Source of the DNA: Saccharomycopsis fibuligera x Saccharomycopsis cf. fibuligera
Taxonomy: Eukaryota > Ascomycota > Saccharomycetes > Ascoideales > Saccharomycopsidaceae
Length of the DNA stretch: 64,000 bases
Reading direction: 5' to 3'
Assembly (NCBI GenBank): GCA_001936135.1
Contig: CP012809.1
Coordinates: 4,699,501 to 4,763,500 of the forward strand
Shown here one piece after another: positions 49,899-61,500 of the stretch (position 1 is the stretch's first letter; the number at the start of each line of letters is the position of its first letter). Both the position numbers and the translations under genes were made by a program. The notes beneath the pieces were generated by a model, which was not told the origin of the DNA, did not search any database, and saw only the letters and a program-made list of their open reading frames with translations.

Positions 49899-51888
49899 GG
49901 TTCATCATTATAATCATGAACACCAGCATGTGCGCAATCTCCATCCTCGGAGACATGACGGGAACCGTGATGGTAAGAATACACATGATGACGACAATGA
50001 TGAGGACTATGATATCCCAAAACTTATGCTTTCTCCAACATTACCAGGAATTTTTGAATCCGCTAGTTCTTCACCTCTGCAGCAACCGGTTGAACTAGAA
50101 ACCATTGGCAGTACAAGTAGAAAAAAACCAGTTTCTTCCTCAGCTGCCGTTTATGAGTGGGAAAAAGAAGTGGGTCATCATCGGTATATTATTAGGCATG
50201 CGGCAAATAATGAAAAAAGTTTGTTTGTTTGCTTGAATGTGAGGCCAAAGTTGTTGAGACTGGTTGCGGTGAAGAGTAAGACCATAGATAATAGAACAAC
50301 AGCATCAAACAATAAAAATCACAAATCTACATCACTTGCCCCTCCAGCATCAATAACGTCCAGTAAAAAACTAAAACGTAAAAACGTTGATGCTTTTTAT
50401 TCAGATTCAGAATCAGATTCAAATGGTGATTACCACAATAATAATGAAGAAGGTGACGATGATGATGAAGATAAGCCACTACAAAGTTTCAAAAAGCACG
50501 AAACCAAGATGCAAAAGAAAGATAGCAAGATAAACACAAGATTACAACCGCCTGTGTCTAGTGAACTCCATGATTCTAGCCATTCTTCTGTTTCTAATGA
50601 TGCCTCCTTTGCTAATTATAATGATGCTGCTTCAAAGTCTAAAATAAAAGAAATGAGAAGGGAAAGAATGTTGCCTAAGGGTCCTAAAGATTCTCGTGAG
50701 CGAGAAAGAGAACGTGAAGCCAGAGAAAAAGAAGCCAATGCGATTTCTGCAATTGCAGTAGTTAAAGAAAAAGAAACACTTCGTAATGCGATGGCGAAAG
50801 AGTCGAGAGCCAAAGAATCTACAGCAGCTGCTGCTCTCTCTACTAGAAGAGATTCTGGTTCGCCAATAGTCCGCAACAGTAGTAGTAAATCTACTCCTAG
50901 AACTGTACCAAATGCCTCCACCAACAACCTGACAAAACCTCTGCCTAATCAATCAATCACTCGCAAAATCAAGTCAATCTTTGCTGCTAAGAAAAAACGT
51001 TACTTGGAATTAGCCACGCAAAAGAAACATGAAGCTGATAAAATTATGCGCAGCAGCTCAAAAAACAGTAGACTTGCTATCATAAGTAACGTTGAATCTG
51101 TGCTTTTGTTCATCATTGCATTTCATTATGAAGATCGGGTTAGACAAGTGGATGGCTTACTATATAGTGAGAAGCCATGGCTGAGCTTGCTTCCATATTT
51201 ATCAATGATTATAAACAAATTAGAGTCAAGTAAACTTGACCCACATATCACAGGGCTTTGCTATCAGTTAAGATCATCCATCAATTATCATATTAGAACA
51301 GTTTTTTATACTCGAACTCAAAGAATAGTGCATCGCAAAACAGATATTGAAAATGCTAATGAGAGGATCGACTCTGATGATAAAGAACTTGAAGATATTA
51401 ATAATCGACTCCTTATTCAATGTTATCCTAATTTGACTAAATTTTCCGAAGGAGCAGCTTCAGATTTTATTGAGAGTGAAAAATTTTTGTCGTTTAACAA
51501 ATTAGAAACTTTTTTTAATAAGACTTACTCCTTAAATAATCGGTTCCAGAACTTATTTTTCAGATTTGCAAGCGAAAATACAGGGACCGGGACTGGAACT
51601 CATAATCATGGCAATACCAACAATAACAGTAATGATGAGTACATTTCCATGATGGACTATTTTGACAAGAAAAATGATCATTTAGTGATATCTTTGCAAA
51701 ACGCCACCGTTAGTAACAATACTGTGGATGAATTGTTTGATCGGTTGGAGAAAGAAAAACCGCTGGAAAAATATTTTTACTTGCCATATAATCAGTATTT
51801 GCAAATGCCACAGATTGTTGCTTATGGATATTCGGTAATGAAAGAATGGGCCGACAAGCAAAATGTAAACTATCAATGGAAAGTATGA
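49144..51888 (+). CDS. Low-complexity protein with AF4/FMR2 CHD-like C-terminus
   Basis: 914 aa from ATG at 49144. The first 600 residues are disordered, with runs of Asn, Ala (61-73), Ser (74-95) and Asp (226-251), a basic Arg/Glu region (MRRERMLPKGPKDSRERERE) and short conserved-looking ILSPTLPSW and LMLSPTLPGIFES repeats. Residues about 605-914 are helical: KKRYLELATQKKHEADKIM, VESVLLFIIAFHYED, YSEKPWLSLLPYLSMIINKL, ITGLCYQLRSSINYHIRTVF, and finally LEKYFYLPYNQYLQ...YGYSVMKEWADKQ. From memory, the AFF4 C-terminal homology domain has the same order (KHKADALM, LSFIECG, YSETVELIKY, LCLRCQSLLYLRLFKL, LVRYTRQGLHWL). S. pombe Ebp1, an Ell1/Eaf1 partner, is a reported fungal relative. The function would be transcription elongation. 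Assignment is tentative. Confidence 0.5.
49330..49428 (+). repeat. Trinucleotide repeats (GCT)11 (TCT)22
   Basis: Perfect (GCT)11 at 49330-49362 followed directly by perfect (TCT)22 at 49363-49428, in frame, coding for Ala11 and Ser22 in the AF4-like protein. The opposite strand and other frames give long poly-Leu, poly-Arg, poly-Lys and poly-Gln shadow ORFs. Confidence 0.95.
49819..49896 (+). repeat. Trinucleotide repeat (GAT)26
   Basis: Perfect, in frame, coding for Asp226-251 of the AF4-like protein. The use of one codon throughout points to recent expansion. Confidence 0.95.
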
Positions 51889-53272
51889 TTAGTTATTGGT
51901 ACGTTTTTGGTACTTTTTTTCAAAAAATTATTGTATTTTTATTATCATCTATTTTTTTCTTGTTTTTTCATCTCAAATTTTCTTTGTGTTCTTAACAATT
52001 CATCTGTGACCTTGTTCTTCATTTTTGTTACTTGTATTTGCTATAAATTTGTTTGTTTCTATGTACTTTTCTCAGCTTTCTTTTTTTCTATTATTTCCTT
52101 TCGTTTTGTCTCGTTCTGTTCGTCTCGTTTATCAAGTTTACCTCTATTTCTTTGTACGATTTTTTGTTGTTTTATTATATACCTATAATTATCTCAATGA
52201 ATTTCTCGTTTTTTGTTCCTCGGCGTTCACTATACTGCCCGAGTACATTATAAATTAATATTTTGTTTTGATTATTGGCTATTTTGCTTGCTTCGATTTT
52301 TATGCTAATGTTAGATTGTGTCCCACCCCCCTCACTGTTCAATTTTGAGTACGTCATAATTATGGTTTTCACTTTGTAGTAGCGTTTGTGATAAATTTTT
52401 CTATTAGTTTCGTTTTAGCTTTCGACTAAAACTATTGCTGCCAGTGTGGCAGTTTATGTCAGGAAACTGCTTTTGTCTCAAAAAACTATGGCGGCTAATC
52501 GATTGTTTTTCCTTTCCTTCATTAGGTTTTTTTTTTTTTTTTTTTTTTTTTGTTTCTGTTCTTATGTATAATTTTTCTTACTGCATCCCTAACAACTATA
52601 CCCAGCCAATGATCTCTCAGCTCCGATTTTTATTTTCCTTTGTATTTCCCTTATAATCTCACTACAAAAAATATTTCTTCTAGGATTCCTCTAACTGAAA
52701 GCACACGCACACGAGCATCACCCCTTCATAGCAAAACAGTTCTTTGAATATCTGAGTGGCTCAATATTACAAGGAACACTAATACAATTATTTGTATTTA
52801 AAATTGTTATCACAAAACTTGAAAACATTGATTGAGTGTTCAAACAGTTTCAATTATATATAATATATGAAGCTCGCCGTAGCGCATACACAGCCAGTCG
52901 TATGTACGATTATAAAATTTATGCATGTTCGTACACAACTTTGCTTGATTTTCCTGTATTTCACGCACAGAAAATTTCCTTTCAACATGCAGCATTGATA
53001 GCGCCATGAAAATAAAGAAAAAAAAATTCTCTTTGCATACTTATTATTATTTATTTGATAAAAAATCCGGCTTGTCTTATATTTCGTATTCCCTTCTTTT
53101 TGTTTTTTTCTTATTTGTGGTTTCATTTGTTTTGATTTTCTTTTGCATACATTCATTTACTCAAGTTTTACCTTGTATACTGATACTTTTCCATTTTCCT
53201 TAATTTTTAGTTGATCTTTTCAACATATTACTTAAGCTTACAGTGACTATTACGTTGGAGTTATTTACAATT
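51889..53272. other. Spacer with T25 run
   Basis: T-rich throughout. A T25 run lies at 52527-52551. ORFs here are Phe/Leu-rich artefacts of the T-rich strand. The segment ends with the promoter of the 517-aa orphan. Confidence 0.45.
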
Positions 53273-54826
53273 ATGTCTTTTGCAAACCCATATACCTCCT
53301 ACTTTATTGAAGTTGTCTCAATATTTTCCGCCGAAAGTGCTACAAGTGCAGCAAATGTCACAAGCATTGCAAGCACAGACACTACTGAAACCATCGAAAG
53401 TGTTCAAAGTACTGCAGCCACCGAACCATCTGGGGTTAATGAGAGCATCCCAGAAACTGAATATTTACAGAGACTTGAGAGCATTACAAATACCACTGGC
53501 AGCACCACTGACAGCACCAGCTGTTCCGACATTTCTTCTATTGTTCTGTCTCTGACCATCATTTCTAATGAAACTTTACCATTTTTAACGCCATGCAATA
53601 CCCTGCAAGAAGAACCATTCTTTGAAGTTGAAAATCTTGCCGCTGTTTGTGCTAGTATTCAACATTCGCCTTCATCTCCTTCTCCCCCTCCTCCTCCATC
53701 AACGTTATATAATGTTGATGGTACGCTTAGTGAGGCAACAACGCAACTTTTTTCAGGAACTACAGTTATTGAACTGGATAATAGCATAGATATTAATCAA
53801 AACATTTACGGAACATTAACAATTAATACCGACGGTAAAGACAATGCGAATCATGTTAAAAACCATGAAAATGCTCATCAACATCGCCAGCAACGTCACC
53901 GATCATACAGCCTTCCTCAATTATCCCTCATGCCCATGCATTTTCAATATGACAAAACTACCCCAGTTACTGATGCACCACCAATCCTTTGGAAGAAAAG
54001 ACATAGGGCAATGAAATTCTTGAGAGCCCTAAGAGTAAAACTGAAGAACATTTACACTGCCTCAAAAGCATTTTATGCCAAGAAAAGGATTAATAATGAA
54101 AATAAAAGGAGGAACGCTGCTGCGGTTGCCTCTGCTATGACAAATACTGCTACTGTTTCAGAAGACGTTAATGATAATAATGAGAAAATTTTCAAGAAAA
54201 ATGGTTTTGACGGAGCTAAGGCGCCCAAGGGTGTAATCAAAGGTAACTGTAAAACAGAAGAGAACAACATAAACACATCTACTCATCATGGCATGCCTAT
54301 GGGATACGTTAGTGAATGTGAAGAATTTGGTGAAAACCCAATGGTGTTTTCAGATTTTAAACGGCTCAAGACATTAATGAAGAAGACTGCCGGCGAAGGA
54401 AACATTAATGATGTGCCGCTAAGTTTTTTACCGCAACTTGATACTAATCTTGCAATGCATCCTAAATTGGTTTTTTTTGATCCATCGAAAATTGAAGATG
54501 ATAGTGAAGAGGAAGAAGCGGTATATGAAGCTGATATCGACAATAGCGACGAGAATGATGAAGAAAAAGAAGAAGTAGAAGTAGACGGTAAAGGTGGTGA
54601 AAATAATGGTGAGGACAAGAAGCAAGCGAGGAAACATTTAGCTAGGAGGAAAAGTATTTTTGCTAATGTGAATGGAATTGTTAACGGTGTTGTTAATGTA
54701 AGAGGATATAAAAGAGGTCCTGGATACTGGGGCGGGAGAAGGTATAAGGTTCCTAAGTGGCATGATTCTGCAAATAGAGCGAGCCAAAAAGAATTAATTT
54801 CGATGCTCTATCCAAAGTTGCAATGA
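53273..54826 (+). CDS. Orphan protein, 517 aa
   Basis: Start ATG at 53273 (MSFANPYTSYFIEV); the open frame begins earlier at a GTG. I do not recognise a family. The N-terminal third is Ser/Thr-rich (SAESATSAANVTSIASTDTT), with a Pro/Ser run (SPSSPSPPPPPST). A basic helical segment follows (KRHRAMKFLRALRVKLKNIY, then FYAKKRINNENKRRN). An acidic stretch (about 400-450) precedes a C-terminal block with RGPGYWGGRRYKVPKWHDSA and NRASQKELISMLYPKLQ, which looks structured and constrained. There is no signal peptide or membrane segment. Codon use and length argue that the ORF is real. Confidence 0.6.
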   Translation: MSFANPYTSYFIEVVSIFSAESATSAANVTSIASTDTTETIESVQSTAATEPSGVNESIPETEYLQRLESITNTTGSTTDSTSCSDISSIVLSLTIISNETLPFLTPCNTLQEEPFFEVENLAAVCASIQHSPSSPSPPPPPSTLYNVDGTLSEATTQLFSGTTVIELDNSIDINQNIYGTLTINTDGKDNANHVKNHENAHQHRQQRHRSYSLPQLSLMPMHFQYDKTTPVTDAPPILWKKRHRAMKFLRALRVKLKNIYTASKAFYAKKRINNENKRRNAAAVASAMTNTATVSEDVNDNNEKIFKKNGFDGAKAPKGVIKGNCKTEENNINTSTHHGMPMGYVSECEEFGENPMVFSDFKRLKTLMKKTAGEGNINDVPLSFLPQLDTNLAMHPKLVFFDPSKIEDDSEEEEAVYEADIDNSDENDEEKEEVEVDGKGGENNGEDKKQARKHLARRKSIFANVNGIVNGVVNVRGYKRGPGYWGGRRYKVPKWHDSANRASQKELISMLYPKLQ

Positions 54827-55506
54827 AGGGGTGCATATATCAAAAAGGTTTTTTTTGTGTTTGATATTTTTTTCAATTGTTTGTTTCTTCATACTTTATA
54901 TATGACTTCACAGTGTTAATCCAACAAGGTTAAAGATATTGTAAAGTTTTAATTATAAAGAGCTAACTATATGTATTGTATTCTGGCACAACTAAAGTTA
55001 CATTACGAGTTATCTGGTCAATTCAAAGCTGTGCAGGAAAGATGATGATGATGATGTGCCATCTCTCTCAGATGTTTTTGTTTAATAAAAAAAACAGCTA
55101 ACCGGAGCATTAATTGATGCGCTTTACAAAGGGCCACATTTGAGCTCTTGTACTCAATTCACATCATACGTTGGTAAAATTTTTGCTATTTTTATTTATC
55201 TACGTAACAGTTCATCAATATCAATATTTATACCAACGGTGTAGCGACAGTCCGACTCATACCGTATACTTTTTCCGCAGTATAATAGTATCATATCCCA
55301 TCAATGCGGGTCTTTCAGGGTCTCCGTTTATTTTTTTCGTCAGATTTTCACCAAGCGAAATCGAAACGCAACTGAAAACAAGACATTTAACTAACTTGTC
55401 CTTTTGATTTATCCATGGCTATTGCAAGCAGTGACAAAAGAACCGCCACCAAGTCATACCCCATCAATCTTCATTGCTAGCCCAGTCGCACCCCTTACGC
55501 TCCACG
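54827..55506. other. Spacer upstream of STT4
   Basis: Contains the 3' flank of the orphan gene and the STT4 promoter. A short GATGATGATGATGATG run lies near 55043-55057. No ORF or clear motif is supported. Confidence 0.45.
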
Positions 55507-58500
55507 ATGGATTACCTGACTAGCAAACGCTACGGCAATGTGTACCGCTTGCTACTGCACTACATCCATAGTGGCCGTTATGACAAGTACCTTGCTTTAT
55601 TGCACTCCTTACCGCCATCCACCACCTCAGTGCATTGGAACAACAACCAGTTGGAGCTCGCTTATGCGTTAGCAAATACTTCTAAATTTTTGACTCCAGG
55701 GTCTAAATTGGCTAGCAACCTTCTTGAATTATTTCAGCAGGTGTTGACAAACTTATCACAGAATCGGCTATCCTTCTGCTCCAGTGCTGATGTCAATCAC
55801 TATTTCCAATTGACGTATCATTTGGTCAATGCCATCATCTCGGTTAGCGATAAGTCTTTATTTCAACAATACTCTAGCACCGCTGATAATTTAGTTAAAA
55901 ACTTGTCTTTTATAAGTAATGCTTTTACTGATAGCGATTTGGAAGATGGTAGTAAATTAATATACTACTTTATATTGTTTGGATACGTGTTTGCAATCTC
56001 TCAAAATTCATCATTTTTGATTGCATTCATTAACAAGGATCCAAACTTCAGTGCTAACTTGAAACTTTTTACTTATATAAGCAATATTATTGAAAATCAG
56101 GCGTTTTTGAACCAGTTGGAGTCTATAATTGCTAATTCCTTGGTGATTTCATTAAACGATTCTGTGCCTAATGACAGTACCAGCAATAACTACAGATTGT
56201 TGTACCAATTCAATTTGAATTTTGCAAAAATCGCAGGCTATAAACCAAAAACCACAGAATTTTGCTCTCTTTTGTTCTTGAAATATTTGAATTTAATTAG
56301 ATTGAACTTAATTTTATCAATTTCTAAAGTACCACTTGCCAAACAAGGGAAGAAAAACTCGTCAGTAATTGAATCATTGGTGTATTTGAGATCAAAAGAG
56401 TTAGATTTGAATGACGTACAAGCGAATGAAACCAATGAAATTAATGGCAACGCTACATCAAGTGAAGAACAGTTGGATGGCATTAATGGTGCCAATTCTA
56501 CCATGAACGACCTAGAATCATCAATTAGCGTTTCTGCATTATCAACTACATCTACAATTACGTATTTAAACGCTTCTAGCTTTTCTAAAAATCATCTCAA
56601 CCTACTTTTGCAAATTTCCAGTCAATCATTGAATCAATTGCTTACTTTTCAAAATGGGGCTTCATTTATTGTATTATCTTCATTAAGCCGGATTAACTTG
56701 ATTTTTCAAAACAAATCGTTGATTTTAGAAATATTTTCCTTGCTTTACTTCTTAAAATTGATCAACTTTGATTTCATTTACAAAAACTTACTTAAAAAAA
56801 ATCTTCTCATCAACTACACCAATAGCAATAACTACAACTCTCTTGTTGATGGTACATTGAATGATGCTGAAAGTACTTCAGCTAACTCATTTACTTCTAC
56901 TGGGGCAGTATCCGCAGATTTGGTTGATAACAATGAACTTATCAATCCCTCATTATCATTCAATATTTTTGGTCTTTTATCATTAATCACTATGGAAGAA
57001 AGTGCAGATAACACTTCTGGTGGGTCATACGATAGCAACTTACCAGCTTTGATCAACAAAAAAATCTCATTCTTAATCTTTAATAATCCTTCTTTGAGTT
57101 TTAAAAAAGTCTTGCAAAAATCATTGCACTGCATTGCATTGGCTTACAGACACTGCTCTCAAGACAATGTTGTTGGGTTAATATATTCTCTCATAAATTT
57201 GCTTTCTGTTGATAATGACAACGAGCCAGCGGCACCTTCTTCCGATCTGCCTGTCAATATCAATAATGGCGTGATGAGAAGTTTAACTGGCACTTTGAGA
57301 GCTCCAAGACTTGGTTCACTCAAACCGCATAGCAATAATAATCTTGAACATGAAGCCAAGCATAAGAATGTTGCCAATTTGTCTGCCAATTCAACTGGTA
57401 GTATTTCCACAAGATCATCAGTCAATAATACTGCTTCTGTCTTGAACACCTCACCATATGATGCTAGAAATAACGGACATGCAGCTGCAATCAATCACAA
57501 GAATCACCATCACCAAACCCCCAATGATCCATCTTTGAAACAGGTTGGTGGAATATTTGAGAATAGCATTAAATCCATTATTGAATTGACAAATAGTTAC
57601 AACCAAGAGGAGATCAGTGTCCTTGTAATTACTATATTGGTTCAAAAATTTAGAATTGTTAACACCAGCAAGAGCGCCGCAGGCATTGAAAATGGTCAAT
57701 CAACTTCTAGTTCTTATAATTCCGAGAGAATTTCCGAGCTTTTGAACTTGTTAATTGCCAAAAACTTATACAAATTGACATACAATTTGCATGATGACAA
57801 GAAAAATTTTCAGTTGTTGGTAAAAACATATTCCAATTTATTGTCTTATTCTGTCAACAGCGATAGCTGGCGACTTGCCAAAGAGCTCATTAATGCTTAC
57901 TGTAAAATTGCCAAAATACTCCGTGATTATTTCTATTTGATTTCCAAAGATGATGATAATAGTAGCCGTCTCAAAGCTTCTTATATTATATTGCCAACTA
58001 GCTTGTCAGACAAAGACCAAATGAAAAGCTATTCTGCGGTAAAGTCTCTCTATGATTCACAAAATAGGCTAATCTATGATTTGACAAACCCTAAAGTCAA
58101 CGAGAATTATAAAATTTTTTTGCATGAATTGCTCAATAGTATTATTTCTAAAGGTGATAATTTGAATAAGTTGGAAGATAATAGTCACCATAGATCGCAT
58201 ACTGAGATTTCGGAAGTTGCCAAAAAAATTGAAGTTTATTTGAAACCGTTATCAAAGTTATTGCCATCGCCTTTTGAAAACCAGTCAAGTTTAATTTTTA
58301 ACGCGTCTCAGGGTCAAGGTAAAAAAGATGGCGTCAGTAATCTTAGTTTCAAAAGCCAAATGATTATTGATGAAGTCACCGTTAATTTATTTAGAAACAT
58401 ATGGTTCAACATGATTATCCACGGTGTAAATATCGATTTGCTTCCTTCGATTATTCCGCTCTCTGGTTCAGTTGACATACCAAAATTAAACAAGAAATCA

Positions 58501-61500
58501 AACAGTCGTGCGGATGCGGGTACAGTCGTTTACTATCAGAAGCTTGTTAAATATTTAAGAATCATTGCGTATAATACTCCACCATTGGCATCAGAGTTAT
58601 CTTGGAGTCATAATGAGAATTTGCTTGAGTTAAATACTGTCTTAAGAAGAGGCTCATCTCATTCTAATGTTAGATTCCAAAAAAGCGTTATTGAGTCAAT
58701 AGTAAATAAAAGCGGCAAAAGCGAGTATGGCGAACATTCTTTTGTGTCATCCTTAGATACTGATACTCCAACCACTTTCAAAGGGAAGATATCTTCAACA
58801 CCAAAGTTGATGTTTTTAGCAGCGGCTGCTTTTCTTGAGTCGTTACGTGTTGAGTCTGGTGTATTTTACAAGTCATTACTATATTTTTCTGATCCATCAA
58901 TCAGACTCAGTAACTTGGAGAAAGATATGAAACTGATTACTTACGAATTATTGGTGGTCTACTTGGCGAATGTCAACAAAAATTTTAATTCTGTTAACCA
59001 AGTAACTGCAAGCGAGCCTGCTGCTTCGGAGCAAGGAAGTAAAAAAGCTTTGCCTGCGGGTAAAGTTGAACTTAACTTGGCTGTTGTGAACAATTTCACC
59101 ATTAGTCATATTTCTGCTCAGTTAAGCGAAATGTTGATTTTGACATGCGCCACGAACAGTGTTTTGCAAGGAATTGCAATTCAATGCTGTGATTTGTTGA
59201 TTACAGGAGTTCCTAACGTATTGTCACACCAGGAGTCATTTACTTTGTTCAAGTTATTAGATTTGCTCAACTTATTGTTTTTCAGCATTGTGAATTACCA
59301 GAAGCTGAAATATAGTCCAATATTGGAATTTCACCTACCGAACTACGCCCTCAACTCGGTAACTAATTCTCATGATATAACTTCATTTGAAAAGATAATC
59401 TTGTTGGATAGTTTGGAATGGAGACAATCAACTTTTGAAATGTTGCAAATGAAGGCTCGTGAATGGATCCTTTTATCGCTTAAAAACTCAAATCAAGTGA
59501 TGAAGAACTTGTTACAAAACTACGTAGTTATCAACTCCAACATCTCTTCAACGGCTAACAACCAACTGTACTCGACAATCAAACATTATAAATCGGACAG
59601 CAGTATCAATTTTGGCGTCTCATTTGCTATTGAAATGGGCAAAAGCATTTTAGTAGCCGATAAAGAGATTCATAATATCGCCACTTCCAGCTATCTCAAC
59701 AGTTTTAACAACACGCGTGTTGATACTTTATCTGAATTGCTCATTAATTACAATATTAGTGCTGATTTGTCTAATGTTAAAGCAGAATACATTAGCGATG
59801 ATATACACAAATATGCTAGAAAGCTTAGAGAAAGAGTTTCTGATTTGAATAAAGCTTTGACTCATGATAAAAAGTCACATACGGGCAAAAATCAATTTTA
59901 CAGTCGTCATGTTAATGCTTCCAAAAACAATGAAATTGTATCTATTATTGATGCTATTTCAAGCTTTTTGTCGATCGTGAACAATTCGAAGCAAAAAATC
60001 AAAGATGCTGCAAAATATGAATCAGAGTTTACCAAATATTTGATAGAAATCCCTTTCAAAGTTTTTAATTGTGATATTTTGAAGTATTGTATTTCCCATT
60101 GGTTGATTATATCCACCAATAATCTGTCATTACAGTTTTTGATCATCAACGAAATCTTGAAGAATTTCCAAGATACCGTATTGAACGGTAAAGGGTTATT
60201 TAACAACCATAATAGCCGTGCCACCAACTTTTCTCCAGAATACAAAGCTATGGAATACGCACCTTCAAATAAGCAGGAAAGCAATCATTTTGCATCAGTT
60301 GCTAGTGAATCTTTCAAGATCCATTTATTACTAATCAGATTGATTCAATCATTTTTCCATTCATCATTATACCAAAGTAACAATATGTTGAGAAGTTTCA
60401 ATGATTTCACAGTGTTTGTGCTCAAGAATTTTTCCAAGATTAGCTCGCATCCATTTTCAAGATTGTTAAGATTTGAAATCATAAAATTTTCTCTTGACGT
60501 ATTGGTTGTAAACTTGAGTATCAAAAATATCAATGTCAATGATAAAATTTTGAGTCTAATTGGATCATCTAAGAATACTAAGGCCACAGAATCGGTATTT
60601 GATTATAATCTTGTTAATACATTGGTCTACTTGATCTTGAATGCATCATTGGATTGGTTCAAGTATCGTAAAATATTACCATTTGGAGACAATTTGCTCA
60701 AGATAAAAACTGATTACAACATGCTAATTGAGGTGGCAAACCTCATAACAAATCTTAACCTTACCGGTGACAACAACTTAGTGTTAAAGAAAAAGTTGTT
60801 GTTAATGTTCTTAAATGACGAGATCAATTCTATTCACATTTGGTTAAATCCAGTTAGCGACTTTAAGACATTGACCAGTTCCAAGATGTATGATTTTGGT
60901 TATAACAACAAGATTTTATCTTCTGATGCCATGGACAGTGAGTTCTTATACGAGGCTTACAAGTTGGATCCAAGCTATGCTATCAACATCGTATCAAGAA
61001 TTACCACTAGTGGTGCAGCAAATTCAGTCAAGTACAGGTTGGTTTTGAAGAAAATATTATTTGCTGATCCGTTGGCAGCCATCAACTATCCAGAAGCATT
61101 AAACATTTTGTTAGATCCTGAACTTTATACTAATGATATGCACTTGTTGACCAATGAGACGTCTTCGAATAGCAGCAACCCGTTAAAATATTTGCTATAC
61201 TGGGACTCACTCTCTCCAATTGAGTCTATCAATTTGTTCTTACCGCCGTTTGGCAAGCATCCATATGTGTTGCAGTACGCTATGAAATCGCTTGCGTCGC
61301 ATGACATTAATGTTACGTTTTTTTATGTTCCGCAGATTGTGCAAATGTTGAGGTTTGATGTTGAGGGGTACGTGCAGAAATTTATTTTGGAAACTGCACA
61401 AATCTCGCAGTTATTTGCACATCAAATCATATGGAATATGCTAGCCAATAGTTATAAGGATGATGAAGGCACGGTTCCTGATGAGTTAAAGCCTAAATTG

